Positions 1 to 10,706 of a stretch of 64,000 nucleotides of DNA are shown in pieces; the first letter of the stretch is position 1; every line of letters begins with the position of its first letter. Location of the stretch: positions 98,130,979 through 98,194,978 of the forward strand of contig OZ022501.1 of the NCBI GenBank assembly GCA_963989385.1. The letters run 5' to 3'. Both the position numbers and the translations under genes were made by a program. The notes beneath the pieces were generated by a model. The model made no database searches. It was not told the origin of the DNA and worked only from the letters and a program-made list of their open reading frames with translations. The DNA comes from Ctena decussata. Its lineage: Eukaryota; Mollusca; Bivalvia; Lucinida; Lucinidae.

Positions 1-751
1 TAAATATATAAATACATGTATATGATATTTCACCAGCATAAAAAGTCTTTCCCGTGGCAAGATGACTAGCAGGAAAAAAGAAACGGGAAAGGTGACGCAA
101 GAGATATAATTCGTTCTACACGAAAACAGAGGACTGTGTAGTAAAACGAAATGAATTATTGTGAAATGGCTAAAAGCTACCGCGCAGGGATATAGTGTGG
201 TTTATATTTGCAGCTTCCGATAGAATTTGTACGACAAACTCAATTCATATCGTGTTCATTAATGCAAATAGATCCGTCATATACTGAAAAAGCAACTGAA
301 TAAGCAAAACTGTAAATAAATTCTCATTGATGTCGTCCTTACAACATGTTTAAAGGATCAGACCGGTTTTCTTTTGTTTCCGTGGCGTGTTTGGTTTTGT
401 TTCACTTCTTTCGGTAGACAGTCGAACCCCGCGGTTAACATTCTCATAAGGCGGAAAAAATAGCCGCTTGACAGTTTGACGTTACGTTTTGTTCCCCAAT
501 ACCTTGCGCGACGTCATACTGTATCTTCGAGTGGCCCGTGCAGTACCTGGGTATTTCTCGGATTTACCCAGGTATTACTCGGGCTACTCCAAGATTTGTT
601 TATGTATTCTTCGGGCTACCGCATATATGCATACATGTATATCTTCGCGTAACACGAGGACTACTTGGGTATTGCTCGGATTTACTCAAATAATTATGCC
701 GAACATGCCCATTAAATGAATCGATAATTACAGAAGAAGAAGAACATGTTG
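1..751. other. Gene-free stretch at left edge
   Basis: No coding segment or RNA gene is recognisable here. The one visible structure is a degenerate direct repeat of a GGGTATT(T/G)CTCGGATTTAC motif near 548-567 and 666-685. The stretch could be intergenic or intronic to the NXPE-like gene to its right. Confidence 0.4.
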
Positions 752-1085
752 TAGACTATCACATAAACATAAATGCATTTATTTACAAATATTAAAGAAA
801 TACTTGTAGTATTTCTTTAATATTTGTAATGTATTTATGTTTATGTGCATAAATACATTACAAATATTAAAGAAATACTTGTAGTATAAATACATTACAA
901 ATATTAAAGAAATACTTGTAGTATAAACGTAAATACATTACAAATATTAAAGAAATACTTGTAGTATTTCTTTAATATTTGTAGTGTATTTAGGTTTAAG
1001 TGCATAAGTACATTACAAATATTGAAGAAATTCTTGTAGTATTTCTTTAATATTTGTAATGTACTTATGTTTATGTGACAGTCTA
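752..1085. mobile_element. Palindromic MITE-like element with TA-flanked inverted ends
   Basis: The ends match as inverted repeats over about 19 bases (TAGACTATCACATAAACAT on the left; one mismatch on the right). If the outer TA is the target duplication, the element is mariner-like. The interior is a series of head-to-head copies of a unit of about 35 bases (ATTAAAGAAATACTTGTAGT), with five forward and three reverse copies, so most of the element can fold on itself. No coding capacity is visible. Confidence 0.6.
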
Positions 1086-1551
1086 TTCCTTATTTTGTTT
1101 TCACTTTTGTACTTTTACCTTTTCAGAAAAGGATGGCAGCTGTTTCCTAATGCAACTGTGAGAGTGAAGGGTAATACTTTTCTTCTGCTCTCAAAAGATT
1201 TAAATACAAATATCAAAATATATAGATCTATGCGTTGTGTTAGTACATGTAATTTCAAACGCCGATCAAAATTATGATACCCTGTACAAAAGGCTACGTT
1301 TTTTTTTTAATGTTGCAATGTTGCTTTTACAGAGAAATGAACGCGGCAGCGTTAAAATAGTTGGTTGTCTGGTTAAAACTGAGTTCTATTCTCAAAAATC
1401 ACATGCTTTGTTTTATATTTCTCGGATTCAACAATATCGGAAGGATATGTTTCGATACGAAATGGGAATAAAAACAAATGTCGCAAATTCTGTGTAAATT
1501 ACGTCACGAACCTACTCGACTTCCAAGAACCTTACCTTTATACTTCTAAAA
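1086..1551. other. No recognised content
   Basis: Small ORFs are present, but none resembles a known family or shows splice-site support. I see no repeat structure apart from a T-run near 1302. Confidence 0.4.
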
Positions 1552-1789
1552 TGAGCCGCGACACGAGAAAACCAACAGTGTGGTTGTGCGCCCAGCGCAG
1601 ACTTAGATCAGCCTGGGCATCCGCCCAGTCTGATCAGAGACTTCGCTGTCCGCATGAAGGTAGCTTAGACCCTTAGCTACCCTTTAAGCGCTTAGCGAAG
1701 AGACTGATTAGCCTGGGTGGATGCCCAGGCTGATCTGAGTCTGCGCTGGGCGCACAGCCACATTGTTGGTTTTCACGTGTCGTGGCTCA
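1552..1789. mobile_element. MITE-A copy 1 (about 240-bp palindromic element)
   Basis: First of seven copies in the window. The left terminus resembles TGAGCCGCGACACGAGAAAA and the right terminus is its inverted counterpart ending GTGGCTCA. The interior is a second inverted repeat based on GCGCCCAGCG...CAGATCAGCCTGGGC. There is no coding capacity. It is a non-autonomous element by structure, and its superfamily is not assignable from one locus. Confidence 0.8.
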
Positions 1790-1957
1790 ATTTAATGATT
1801 ATTATTCCTTTATTTAGAATTATTATCTGAAAATATTTCACACTTTTGCAGCAGATATATTGAGTATCATGGTCGTGATTTTTTCTCGGATTCTTGCATG
1901 GTTATTTATATGGCTTTTTTTATCCGCGAATGGTCAGGTTTAACTGAGAATGTCTCT

Positions 1958-2041
1958 ATGATGTCGCACTGACGTCGATGTGATGTGATGACGTCGCATC
2001 GACGTCAGTATGACGTCATTTCGATGTCATGTGCCCTCTGG
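1958..2041. repeat. TGACGTCA-rich palindromic repeat (copy 1)
   Basis: A cluster of TGACGTC/GACGTCA half-palindromes, ending in ATGTGCCCTCTGG. It is related to a second copy at 24094-24183. TGACGTCA is the CREB/ATF consensus, so these repeats carry potential bZIP sites, but the most direct reading is a short interspersed palindromic repeat. Confidence 0.55.
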
Positions 2042-2518
2042 AATATTTTCACAGGCTACCCGTGAGAAATGCCACATATCCGTGCAGAAAGTGCTGACGG
2101 TTTGCAAAATGCCCATCACATGTTTTCTTTAGATTACTTTTTGTCCGTTTCTTGAAATTGTGCCACTTTTTCGATACCACTCCCACCAGAGACGTGGCTA
2201 ATATCTATATGCAATATACTAAATATGATTTTTTCCAGGATCTTACAACTGATTTCAGATACCTTTGACACGAAAGTTTTTTATGCAGACTAAAGTAACA
2301 AATATTCGTGAATTTAAAAACTAGATTCCTAAAATGGTTCTCTGAGTTTACAAAGGCTAAAGGTTTCTTAACAATAATTTTATTTTGCAAGTAGTTTCTG
2401 ATTTAAAGTTACGGAATAATCAACTCTGCTTCTCCATAACTCGAAGTATGCATAATATTCAAATTCAGTTTGCTTGAAAACGAATTCATAATTCAACTGA
2501 ATTGTTTCTATGTTTCAG
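2042..2518 (+). other. Putative intron upstream of NXPE terminal exon
   Basis: This AT-rich non-coding stretch ends in a pyrimidine-rich tract and AG at 2517-2518 (ttgtttctatgtttcag), which reads as a splice acceptor. No upstream NXPE exon is recognisable in the window, so the intron probably extends past the left edge or contains exons too short to identify. Confidence 0.5.
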
Positions 2519-3300
2519 GTGTTATGAAACGAAGGGATAATCTGCCTTTATGTTCATCTATTTCAAAGTCGGATTCTTGGACAGTAAAGAAGCCTACTGG
2601 ATTTTTCTTCAACGGAAGATGGCATCTCCACCACTGTAAATTCCAGAAAGAAATAAATTATTGGCAGTGTCTGCATAATACCAGACTTATGATTTTTGGC
2701 GATTCGACGACGCGGCAGTGGTACAAATTTCTTATGGACGAGCTGCAGTGCGCTCCCCTCACAGAAAAATGGACGTATGAAAAATGGCACAAAAGGGCTG
2801 CTTGTGCAATACGTGAAATAAATTCTACAATTGAATGGATCCCGCATGCGCAGCCATTCAATACGGGATTAGGGAAAACGGAGACAATGAAATATACAAC
2901 CCATTCTATAGCTGGGTTTTTAAATCAACTGTCTTATTTACCTGCTAACTCAACAGAAAAATTAATTGTTGTAATTCATATGTTTATGCACCCCAGTCAT
3001 TTTCACCATTATGTATTTCTAGATAGAATGAGAGTGATAAGTAAGAGTGTCAAACATTTATTGCAAAGAAATAAAGATATAAAGATTCTTGTTAAAGGTC
3101 CACATACACTGTTAGCAGAAGCCAGTTTTTATCGCGAATTATATACGCAGATTTTAAAAGAAGAATTTAAAGAATTATATGACCAAGTTGTGTACATGGA
3201 GCAAGGCGATATGACAGTTGCCAAGGCCAATACAGAAGTCCATCCAGCAGAAGATATTCTTCGGGAGGCTATCAGACAATTGTTTGGTTATGCTTGTTAA
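2519..3300 (+). CDS. NXPE-family PC-esterase-domain protein, terminal exon
   Basis: About 260 codons are open from the acceptor to TAA at 3298-3300. The product matches the C-terminal PC-esterase domain of NXPE (neurexophilin and PC-esterase) proteins. It has an NGRWHLHHC segment, then the GDS block (IFGDSTTRQW) with the presumed nucleophile Ser codon at 2704-2706. A central V-V-I-H-M-F strand is followed by the C-terminal Asp (3208-3210) and His (3241-3243) region (QGDMT...EVHP) expected for the rest of the triad. Related PC-esterases act on acylated glycans or mucins in the secretory pathway; the substrate here is unknown. There is no frameshift or stop, so the exon looks functional. The start is set by the acceptor, because any in-frame ATG inside would cut the domain. 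The N-terminal signal or anchor and neurexophilin-like portion must lie in upstream exons. A MITE-A copy begins 26 bases after the stop, so the 3' UTR is probably repeat-derived or very short. Confidence 0.85.
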
Positions 3301-3326
3301 ATACTGTATATAGAAATGCTTAGGAC

Positions 3327-3564
3327 TGAGCCGCGACACGACAAAACCAACGAAGTGGCATGTGCGCCCAGCAAACACTCAGATCAGCATGGGCAGCTGC
3401 CCAGTCTGATCAAAGTCTTGGCTTTTTGCGCTTTAAGGGTCGCTGAGGCTCGGAGCTGGCACTATGCGACAGCGAAGACTCTGATCAGACTGGGCGGATG
3501 CCCAGGCTGATCTGGATTTTCGCTGGGCGCACATGCCACTTTGTTTTTGTCGTGTCGCGGATCA
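3327..3564. mobile_element. MITE-A copy 2, next to the NXPE stop codon
   Basis: Same family as 1552-1789, with ends TGAGCCGCGACACGACAAAA and inverted TTTTGTCGTGTCGCGGATCA. It lies 26 bases downstream of the NXPE-like stop, in the expected 3' UTR, so it could fold as a hairpin in the transcript. Confidence 0.8.
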
Positions 3565-3597
3565 GGTAAATCATTATTGCCCAGCAGCCCAGACTGA

Positions 3598-3941
3598 ACT
3601 ACAGCTCATACAGACACTGAAATAAGTCCGTCGGAACTTCTTTTAACCGAAAGTTGGGAACTACGAGTTGGTAAATTACTGACCTTGACTGATTTTTCAT
3701 CGGTCGATATTGAATTACATGACCCAGATAGAGGAAGGAAGGGAAAAGGAGGGAAACTGTATGCTGACGAAAAGAGAAATGCACGCAAACCTGACTTCAA
3801 AGTAGGGGATGCTGTGTTAATGCGGCAGGAAAAAGAAAACAAATTATGGACGCCATTTTGCCCATCTCCGAAAAAAAAGTAGTCAGTACACAAAGGGGGG
3901 AAATCAGGTTGTATTAGAGTCACATGAAGGTGTCAGTATAA
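3598..3941 (+). pseudogene. Ty3/Gypsy integrase C-terminal remnant
   Basis: An open frame at 3598-3882 encodes a segment with the signature of Ty3/Gypsy integrase C-termini. It starts with a TTAHTDTEISPSELL region, continues with KGKGGKLYADEKRNARKPD, then a small SH3-like block (FKVGDAVLMRQEKENKL, TPF). The frame breaks in the A-run near 3875. Integrase-like sequence resumes in another frame (QVVLESHEG) up to 3941, where a CAC-ended element interrupts it. A few further bases continue after 4211. The integrase core, reverse transcriptase and LTRs are not visible, so this is a decayed fragment with no expected function. Confidence 0.7.
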
Positions 3942-4211
3942 CACAGGGTATAATCGATTCCGCCAATTTTCGCGTCCTGCAGAGACTGTACATCATATTT
4001 GGCTTCCGCCGAGACTGTCCGCGTGATTCTGCTTCCTGCCGAGGCTCTCGGCAGGAAGCAGAATCACGCGGACAGTCTCGGCAGGAAGCCATTTTTCGAG
4101 GACAGTAGTCTCTGCAGGAAACAAGAGTTCGCGGACAGTCTCGGCGGAAGCCAAATATGACGGACAGTCTCTGCAGGAAGCGAAAATTGGCGGAATCGAT
4201 TATACCCTGTG
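3942..4211. mobile_element. CAC-ended non-autonomous DNA transposon, copy 1
   Basis: The element starts CACAGGGTATAATCGATT and ends with the inverted AATCGATTATACCCTGTG. It is 270 bp and almost wholly palindromic, with an interior built on CTTCCTGCCGAG and its complement. It interrupts a Ty3/Gypsy integrase remnant and is flanked by ATAA (3938-3941) and ATAAC (4212-4216), a 4-5 bp target duplication. A second copy lies at 26276-26612 with a clean 5-bp duplication. It has no coding capacity. CAC termini with 4-5 bp duplications recall Transib or Chapaev-type elements, but that is only an analogy. Confidence 0.75.
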
Positions 4212-4769
4212 ATAACAGAGATATAAAAGCGTTTTAAGGAGTAAGACTCCTTAATATCAATTCTCTGTAAAAATCGGAAAACGTTGGCCACGCTATGTCT
4301 GGGATTTTAGAAATTTTTTGACTACATATCAGGTTTGATGCAAAACCACCATAAACAGCGTTGAAGTCTTCATTTTATGTTTCGTTGCCATGGAAACGGA
4401 GAATGTTTGTTCTGGGAGGAAGGCAGAAAAATTGAAAATAAAATAATCGAAAATTGGCAAAAATGTTTGTTATTTTCCCGTCTCCACAGAAACTTTTTGG
4501 AAAAGAAATGTTTTTAACATCAAAGCAATAAGTTAGAATAACACAAGGACATAAAGTTGGTGACAAAATTTTGCATAGGTTTCTTACACTAAGGGCCCGA
4601 AAAAGGGGAAAATTGGCATTTTATCAAATATGTGAAAAATGCAATATTACACTTTTTCGGTGGAGTTTTTGAACAGTTTAACAGAAGATGTCCAGACAAA
4701 GACTAGTATGGTCATAAAGAACAATATATGCAAATGTAAAATATAAAAAAAATGGATGGAGAAATTCAA

Positions 4770-5500
4770 ATCAAAAGGTCAAGGTCAATGTTAAAATAAC
4801 TAAAAAATGCTATTTTACTGCCTTTTTTTTCGACATTTATTGGTATAAATATCATTTTTTATGTTTTAAAGGTGGTTTTAAAGTGCAAAGAACTATTATA
4901 CATAATAAATCTGATCATTGCAGCAACACTAGTTTATCCAGAAGCAACAATGTTTCAAGGTGAAGGTCACCAAAATCGAGAAATTTTTAATAAATAACAT
5001 GTTTTACATAAAAATTATAGTCTTTTCCTCCTTCGATAAGGTATGCAATTATAGCAAACAGTCTAGATACAATTTACAGTAACCTTGCTTCAATTTCTGA
5101 CATAATTCAGGTTGAAGGAAATTTCAGTGCCAAGGTCAAGGTCACAAATATCCAGGAAATTATGGCACAAATGAACTCTGTATCATGTATTATGATCATT
5201 TAGAAACTCTGACAATTCTTGATTTCATTTTAATTGGTCATGCATAAATTGCATTTAATGCTATGATACATCATCTGAATCAGGGGGGACCATTCAAGGT
5301 CAAGGTCACTTATTATCAGTCCGAGCTCTCTATCAATACTTAGGAATTTTTGTCGATTATCAGCAATTTTCTAGGCTTTATGCAATGTTTGCTTAAGTTT
5401 GCTGGGTAGACAATCAATTTAATGTTTGCAAATAGTTTATACCATTCATACCATTCATATTGAATGATTCATTGAGGCCAAGGTCATCAGAAATCAAGAG
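4770..5500 (-). repeat. Left-arm array of FB2, about 175-bp units
   Basis: Anchors with the AGGTCAAGGTCA signature recur near 4784, 4962, 5133, 5297 and 5475, spaced about 165-180 bases apart. Sequence between anchors is strongly diverged. Orientation is opposite to the array at 6480-8990. Confidence 0.65.
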
Positions 5501-5602
5501 ATTCCTGTGTCTACAAGTCGTATCATATAAGATAGCTACATTAGTAATCGTCAGACTGGAAATAACGAAATGTTGACAAGCATGTATTTTTTTCTAATCC
5601 AG

Positions 5603-5820
5603 CATGGCAGTTAGAGGAGAAAAGAAGTAACCTGTGGGAGGATCTCTGTAAATCGTGTTTTAAACATTCTGATACACTTTTTGAAAAGCCGGTAGTTGAT
5701 GACTTAATAAATCTGAATTTGTTTCCCCTTAAAGCTCTTGTTTTTGAGAAAGTAGTGTGCCAAAATGTGATTCAGTGTCTTGATCTGATTTTGAATAAAA
5801 TAAGAGATGTAGAATATTAA
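5603..5820 (+). CDS. Candidate terminal exon of unknown protein in FB2 loop
   Basis: A reading frame of 71 codons ends at TAA 5818-5820. It is preceded by a strong acceptor (tttttttctaatccag, AG at 5601-5602). The amino-acid composition looks protein-like rather than repeat-like: an acidic, Trp-containing start, two Cys near the N-terminal third, and a helical stretch including DDLINLNLFPLKALVFEKVV. I do not recognise the family. It sits in the non-repetitive centre of FB2, where an autonomous relative would carry its transposase gene. It could be the last exon of a captured or element-borne gene, or a decayed host exon. No earlier exon or poly(A) signal was identified. Confidence 0.35.
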
Positions 5821-6479
5821 TCATCTGTAGAAATGATTATTTTGAGATGAGAATGCGCTTCTTGCGATATATGTGCATTCTTTCCCAAGATTGTGAAAAC
5901 CACATCTCAAGATTCACGCAAGGGATATGCCTCGTCAGTTTACTATAGATCTACTTCATAGCCAATAAAATATTGCAAGTGGTTTCAAATTACTTGAGAC
6001 TTATCAATGTATAAAATTCATTTTCCATTAGCTATAGTCAAATGAAGTGCACCCCCCCCCCCCTCCTATATTCGAGAAGGCACAGTTTGACTACCTATGC
6101 TGTATTGTCAGTTCTGGATTCGATGTATACCATAGCAGTAGTTTCTCTTTTGAGGTGCATAATCTTATATTAAAAAACTGGATAATCCATCAGAATAATT
6201 TTAACTGGATCATTATTTGGATATTATTAGTGTATGGTTGTCCTGTACATGTATATATGCTTTCACATTCATTTTCATCATCTGCATTAAATATTTTGGC
6301 TTATTGGGCCTTATTGGGCCTTAGCATTTGCTTCTCACTCCTAATTTTACGCCATTAGATTGTAGGTAATTATCCAGTACCATTCATATTTCATAATGTC
6401 AGAGATCTTCTCTAATGCCACAGTGCTGATTTTAGACAAATTGTATGTGGAGCCTCCATGGATCACTTTTTCAACTTGG
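5821..6479. other. FB2 loop, right part, no recognised content
   Basis: AT-rich sequence with a C-run at about 6051-6063. A 103-codon ORF crossing the C-run looks like chance: homopolymeric proline start and no family resemblance. Confidence 0.4.
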
Positions 6480-8990
6480 AACTTTGATGATCTTGACCTT
6501 GAACTTCATATTTATAGTTTTCCATCTGCTCTATGATTTATTTCTTTAAATGATATAGGACTAGTCATATATAGTAATAGTTTTCTTTTTATATTCAGTT
6601 AGTGTTTTCAAACTTTACAAACTAGGAGAAAATCATTTTTTAACAATCATTTAATTGGAGTTGTGATGATTTTGACCTGGACCTTCATATTCAAATTGCT
6701 TCATCTGTTTTATTTTAGTAAATAGTAAATGATAAATGACTCTTCTCAAACTTGGCAATATTATTTCTTAAATTTCCAAAAAAAAATGAAAAAAAAAATG
6801 GTATAATGTGTAAAAAGATCCTGCTTTCTTTCACACAGGTTCAAAGGAAGTTTTGCTGTGCTTGCCCTTGACCATCATTTTAAGCTTTTCTATCTGTGTC
6901 ATGATTTATTTCATTTAATGATATATGACTCTTACTGGAGCTTTGATGATCTTGACCTTGACAGTCAATTTAAATATCTTCAGCTACTTTGTGTTTTATT
7001 TCATTAACGGATATATAACTCTTCACACATATAAACTTTTACAAAGTTTGGTGCATTATATAAGATATCCGGGTGTTTCAACATTTTAAATTTTTTTTTT
7101 AAATGATTTTGACCTTGACCTCCATATTTAAACTCCTTCATCTGTTTTGTATTTCATTAGTTGATATGTGACTCTTCTTAAATACAGTATATGGTTCATC
7201 TCATATTCCAAAAAACAATTGCAAAACTTAGTTCAAAGTATGAGAAAATTCCACTTTTTCTAAATTTTGACAGGAAGCTGTGATTTTCTTGACCTTGACC
7301 TTTGTATTTGAATTTTTCAATCTGATTTATCTTGTGCTTCATTAAATATATATTACTCTTTTCATATATAACAATGGCTGTATCAAATCCAGTGAATCAT
7401 TACAAACATTGTTATAAATAAATCATGAGAAAATTCCTCTTTTTCGACAGTTTGAAATCGGAGCTATGATGTGCTTGACCTTGACCTTTATTTTTGAATT
7501 TATTGATCTGTTTTATATATTGCACATAAAATATGTTGCTCTTTTCAGATATAGCAATGTTTTTTTTTCTATATGCAGTAAACCTTTATAAAAATTGGGA
7601 CAAAAAGGAAATTTCCCTTTTTTGTACATTTTGAAATTGGAGCCTTGTGCTTGACCTTGACCTTCATATTTGCATTTGTTGATCTTTTTTTTTTTTGCTT
7701 CATTGAATGATATATTGCACTTTTCAAATATAGCAAGTGCAATATGTTTTCTGATCATTGTCAGTTAACCTTTACAAAAAAATGGGTCAAAAAACAACGA
7801 GAAATTACCACTTTTTCAACATTTTGAAAATGGAGCCTTTGTTGTGCTTGACCTTGACCTTAATATTTGAATTTCTGGATCTGTTTTATGTATTGCTTGA
7901 TTAAATGATACAGTGTTCTTTTAAAATATTGATATGACTTTCTTATAATATCCAGGTAACCTTTACAAAAATTGGGAAGAAAAATGAGAAAATCCAGAAA
8001 CTTCCATGCTTGGAAATAGGTCCTACGCTGATTTTGACCTTGAAATTTGTATTTGAATTTTTCAATATGTGTTATGCTTTGCTTCATTACATGATATATT
8101 TCTCTTTTCAAATATAGCAATGGTTTTCATATCATATTCAGATAATCTTAACAAAAATTGGGACATAAAATGAGAAATTCCCAGTTTTTCAACATTTTGA
8201 AATTGGAGTTTTGTTGTGCTTGACCTTGACCTTTGTATTTGATTTTGTTGATCTGTTTTTCATTTTGCTTTATTTAATGACATGTTGCTCTTTTCAAATA
8301 TAGCAATGATTTTCTTATGATAATCAGTTAACCATTACAAAAATTGGGACATAAAATGAGAAATTCCCAGTTTTTCATCATTTTGAAATTGGAGTTCTGT
8401 TGTGCCTGACCTTGACCTTCATATTTGAATTTCTGGATCTGTTTTATGTTTTGCTTCATTAAATGATATATTGTTCTTTTAAAATATAGTAATGGCTTTC
8501 TTATGATATTCAGTTAACCTTTACAAAAATTGGGCAATTAAAATGAGAAATTACCAGTTTTTCATCATTTTGAAATTGGACTTTGCTGTGTGTGACCTTG
8601 ACCTTCATATTTGATTTTGTTGATCGGTTTTATGTTTTGCTTCATTAAATGACATATTGCTCTTTTCAACTGTAGCAGTGGTTTACTTATCATATTCAGT
8701 TAACCTGTACAGAAATCGGGATAAAAATGAGAAAATCCAAGTTTTTTCATGTTTAGAAATAGGAGCTTTGCATAATTTGACCTTGACCTTCAAATATTAA
8801 TTTCTCCATCCAGTTTTTTTTATATTATATACTTTGGTATATTACTGGTTATAAATATACTAGTGGCTTTCTGAACATCTTCTGCGAAACTAACCAAAAC
8901 TTGTTCCGAAGAACGTCAAAATCCCAGTTTTTCCACATTTTGGAATTTGCCGATTTGTGTCCCCTTCGAGCCCCCAGTGTGGCCTAAGTG
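6480..8990 (+). repeat. Right-arm array of FB2, about 185-bp units with TTGACCTTGACC
   Basis: Roughly thirteen diverged tandem units share the order TTGACCTTGACCTT, TTTGAATTT...GATCTGTTTTATG, TTCATTAAATGATATATT, CTTTTCAAATATAGCAATGG, TTAACCTTTACAAAAATTGG, TTTTGAAATTGGAGC. Anchors fall for example near 7477, 7655, 7850, 8035, 8222, 8408 and 8592, a period of about 180-190. Small minus-strand ORFs here follow the repeat and are not genes. Confidence 0.85.
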
Positions 8991-9327
8991 TGAGACATAC
9001 TTGTTTTTTATTACTTTCTGTATACAGAGCTAAATTGGTATTATATGTTATAATATGTGTATTAGGGATTTAAGAATTACCTATGGATGGATAGACCACA
9101 CTAATATGCTATTTTTTCAGTTTTTTTCCTCCTAATTTTTGGACTCTCTTGTTTGACTCAAATTGTCTTGGCTACCATGGCAACAGGATGACTCACAGAA
9201 ATTTCACTACTGTTTTTGTAGTTTGGGGGGTCATTTCTGATTCATACACCAAGAATAAAAAAAATCTGAGACGTAGCGTGCCGGACCCCTATGGCAATTT
9301 TCTGATTTTTACAGAGAATTGATATAA

Positions 9328-9956
9328 AGCACTGTCCATGCTGTATTTTGTGTCTTATTTGTCTTAAGTGGTATCTGTTATGTTGTTGTACTTGATTTTT
9401 GTTGCTTTTGTCCTGTGTTTGTACTGTATCTGTGCTAAACTCTCGTGTGTTCTTAGCTATATTTGTTCCAAGGGGAATTACAGCAATGCATTGGATGGGG
9501 CGGGGCTGTCTTCACACTGATTGGAGGCTGGGGTGAAGCTTGATGGTCAACAATTGAGCTGCCACTTGTGAAGCACCACCCTCTAATGCAATGTTTGATA
9601 GAGCCAAATTATGAAGCCTACTCTATGCAGGCATATCATCTCTGTATTATGATTATGCTTGTGCTGTGTTTCTTTTACTCTGTGTTTATCTTTTAAGTGT
9701 ACTTGTACTTGATTTTTATTTTGCTGCAATAACTGATTTGCTATGGCTGGGATGAGGCTCTCCTCATACTGATTGGTGGGTGGTGTGGATCTTAGCAATT
9801 GAGCTATCACTTGTGAAACGTTACCTTCCAGTGCATTCTGATGTGCCTAAATTGTGAGCCCTATCCTATCCAGGTAGATCAACTTTGCATATATTGCTAC
9901 TGTCATGACTTGTTTTATTTAATTAATTATCTTAATTTTGTCTTACAGCCTTATAA
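9328..9956. repeat. Two-copy tandem duplication, possibly Ty3/Gypsy-derived
   Basis: Segments near 9386-9640 and 9700-9890 are diverged duplicates. Both contain GTACTTGATTTTT, a CACACTGATTGG/CATACTGATTGG block and CAATTGAGCT...CACTTGTGAA. Because FB2 split a Ty3/Gypsy remnant, this stretch may be the rest of that retroelement or its terminal repeat, but I cannot show an LTR boundary. Confidence 0.5.
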
Positions 9957-10138
9957 CCTTGACAACCCTCTTTACAACGACACTCTTTGCAACAGCTAAA
10001 TGCTTTATAACGTCATTTTGATACGCACAAAACAGCTACATGTAAATTGTTCTAATTATGCATTCTTTACAACAGCAAATTCAGTTTAACGTCAAAAATT
10101 TTGGGAACAAATGCTGTCGTTGTAAAGAGGGTCCACTG
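9957..10138. mobile_element. Tigger/pogo-like MITE, about 182 bp
   Basis: The right end read inward is CAGTGGACCCTCTTTACAAC, which resembles Tigger/pogo-type termini (CAGT...CCTC...). The left end is more diverged but shares ACCCTCTTTACAACGACA. TA flanks both sides, as expected for Tc1/mariner/pogo insertion. It has no coding capacity. Confidence 0.6.
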
Positions 10139-10354
10139 TATAACTATTATGTTTATAACTGGTTCTAAATTTATGATCTGATAATACCCATTCTTATTTA
10201 TTTGTAGCTGTTCTATATTTGTTAATGTTATATAATTCGTTTGTCAGTTGCCGGTTCAAAAGCTCTTCAGAGCTTATGTTACATGCTGAACGTCTTGCCG
10301 ACTCAAAATAAATCTTGTTTTGCCTTGTCTTTTAATCCACCAAGCAGTTCTGAA

Positions 10355-10706
10355 CATAGAGGATCTTACATGAGTGCTCATGTATTATTGAATTTATTAA
10401 ACGAGTTGGGGAAAAAGATAAGATGCGAGGCTATGCCGAGCATCTTATCGTTTTCCCCAACGAGTTTAATAAATTCAATAATACAGGAGCACGAATGCAA
10501 GATTCTATTTATCATAGACACTACAATCGAATTTTATTAGCAAATTTCGCACTAAAACGTCATGATTTCCCCATTTAGAAAAGGCGACGTTTTATAGACG
10601 TCAACGCATAACGCTACGACGTAATTTGCATATTTAATCCACTAGTGGATTATCGATTTTAATGCATGGCTTTATTACACTCTCGGATGCGACGTCATAT
10701 GATAAA
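10355..10706. mobile_element. MITE-C copy 1 with internal palindrome
   Basis: About 352 bp, highly similar to 29597-29953. It starts CATAGAGGATCTTACATGAG and ends GACGTCATATGATAAA. The first third is a long palindrome whose arms include ATTGAATTTATTAAACGAG and its complement, separated by a short loop around 10430. A 99-codon ORF across it is not a gene. Confidence 0.75.

Larger units (their letters stand above)
4255..9324. mobile_element. FB2: 5.07-kb foldback-like element with opposed repeat arrays
   Basis: The left end (TATCAATTCTCTGTAAAAAT) and the inverted right end match. The match continues inward, with gaps, to a shared GTTGCCATGG block (about 4384-4394 left, about 9174-9183 right). 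Both sides are flanked by TAA (4252-4254 and 9325-9327), a possible 3-bp target duplication. Inside, the left arm carries AAGGTCAAGGTCA-type units and the right arm the complementary TTGACCTTGACCTT units. They enclose a loop of about 0.9 kb that holds a candidate exon (5603-5820). A 3-bp TAA duplication would be compatible with PIF/Harbinger-type integration, but no transposase is recognised. The target is the tail of a Ty3/Gypsy remnant. Confidence 0.65.

Noticed and set aside
2563..2861. Minus-strand ORFs of 94 and 67 codons
   Set aside because: They are antisense shadows of the NXPE-like exon.
10241..10540. 99-codon ORF
   Set aside because: It runs through the palindrome of MITE-C and is not conserved as a frame in the second copy.
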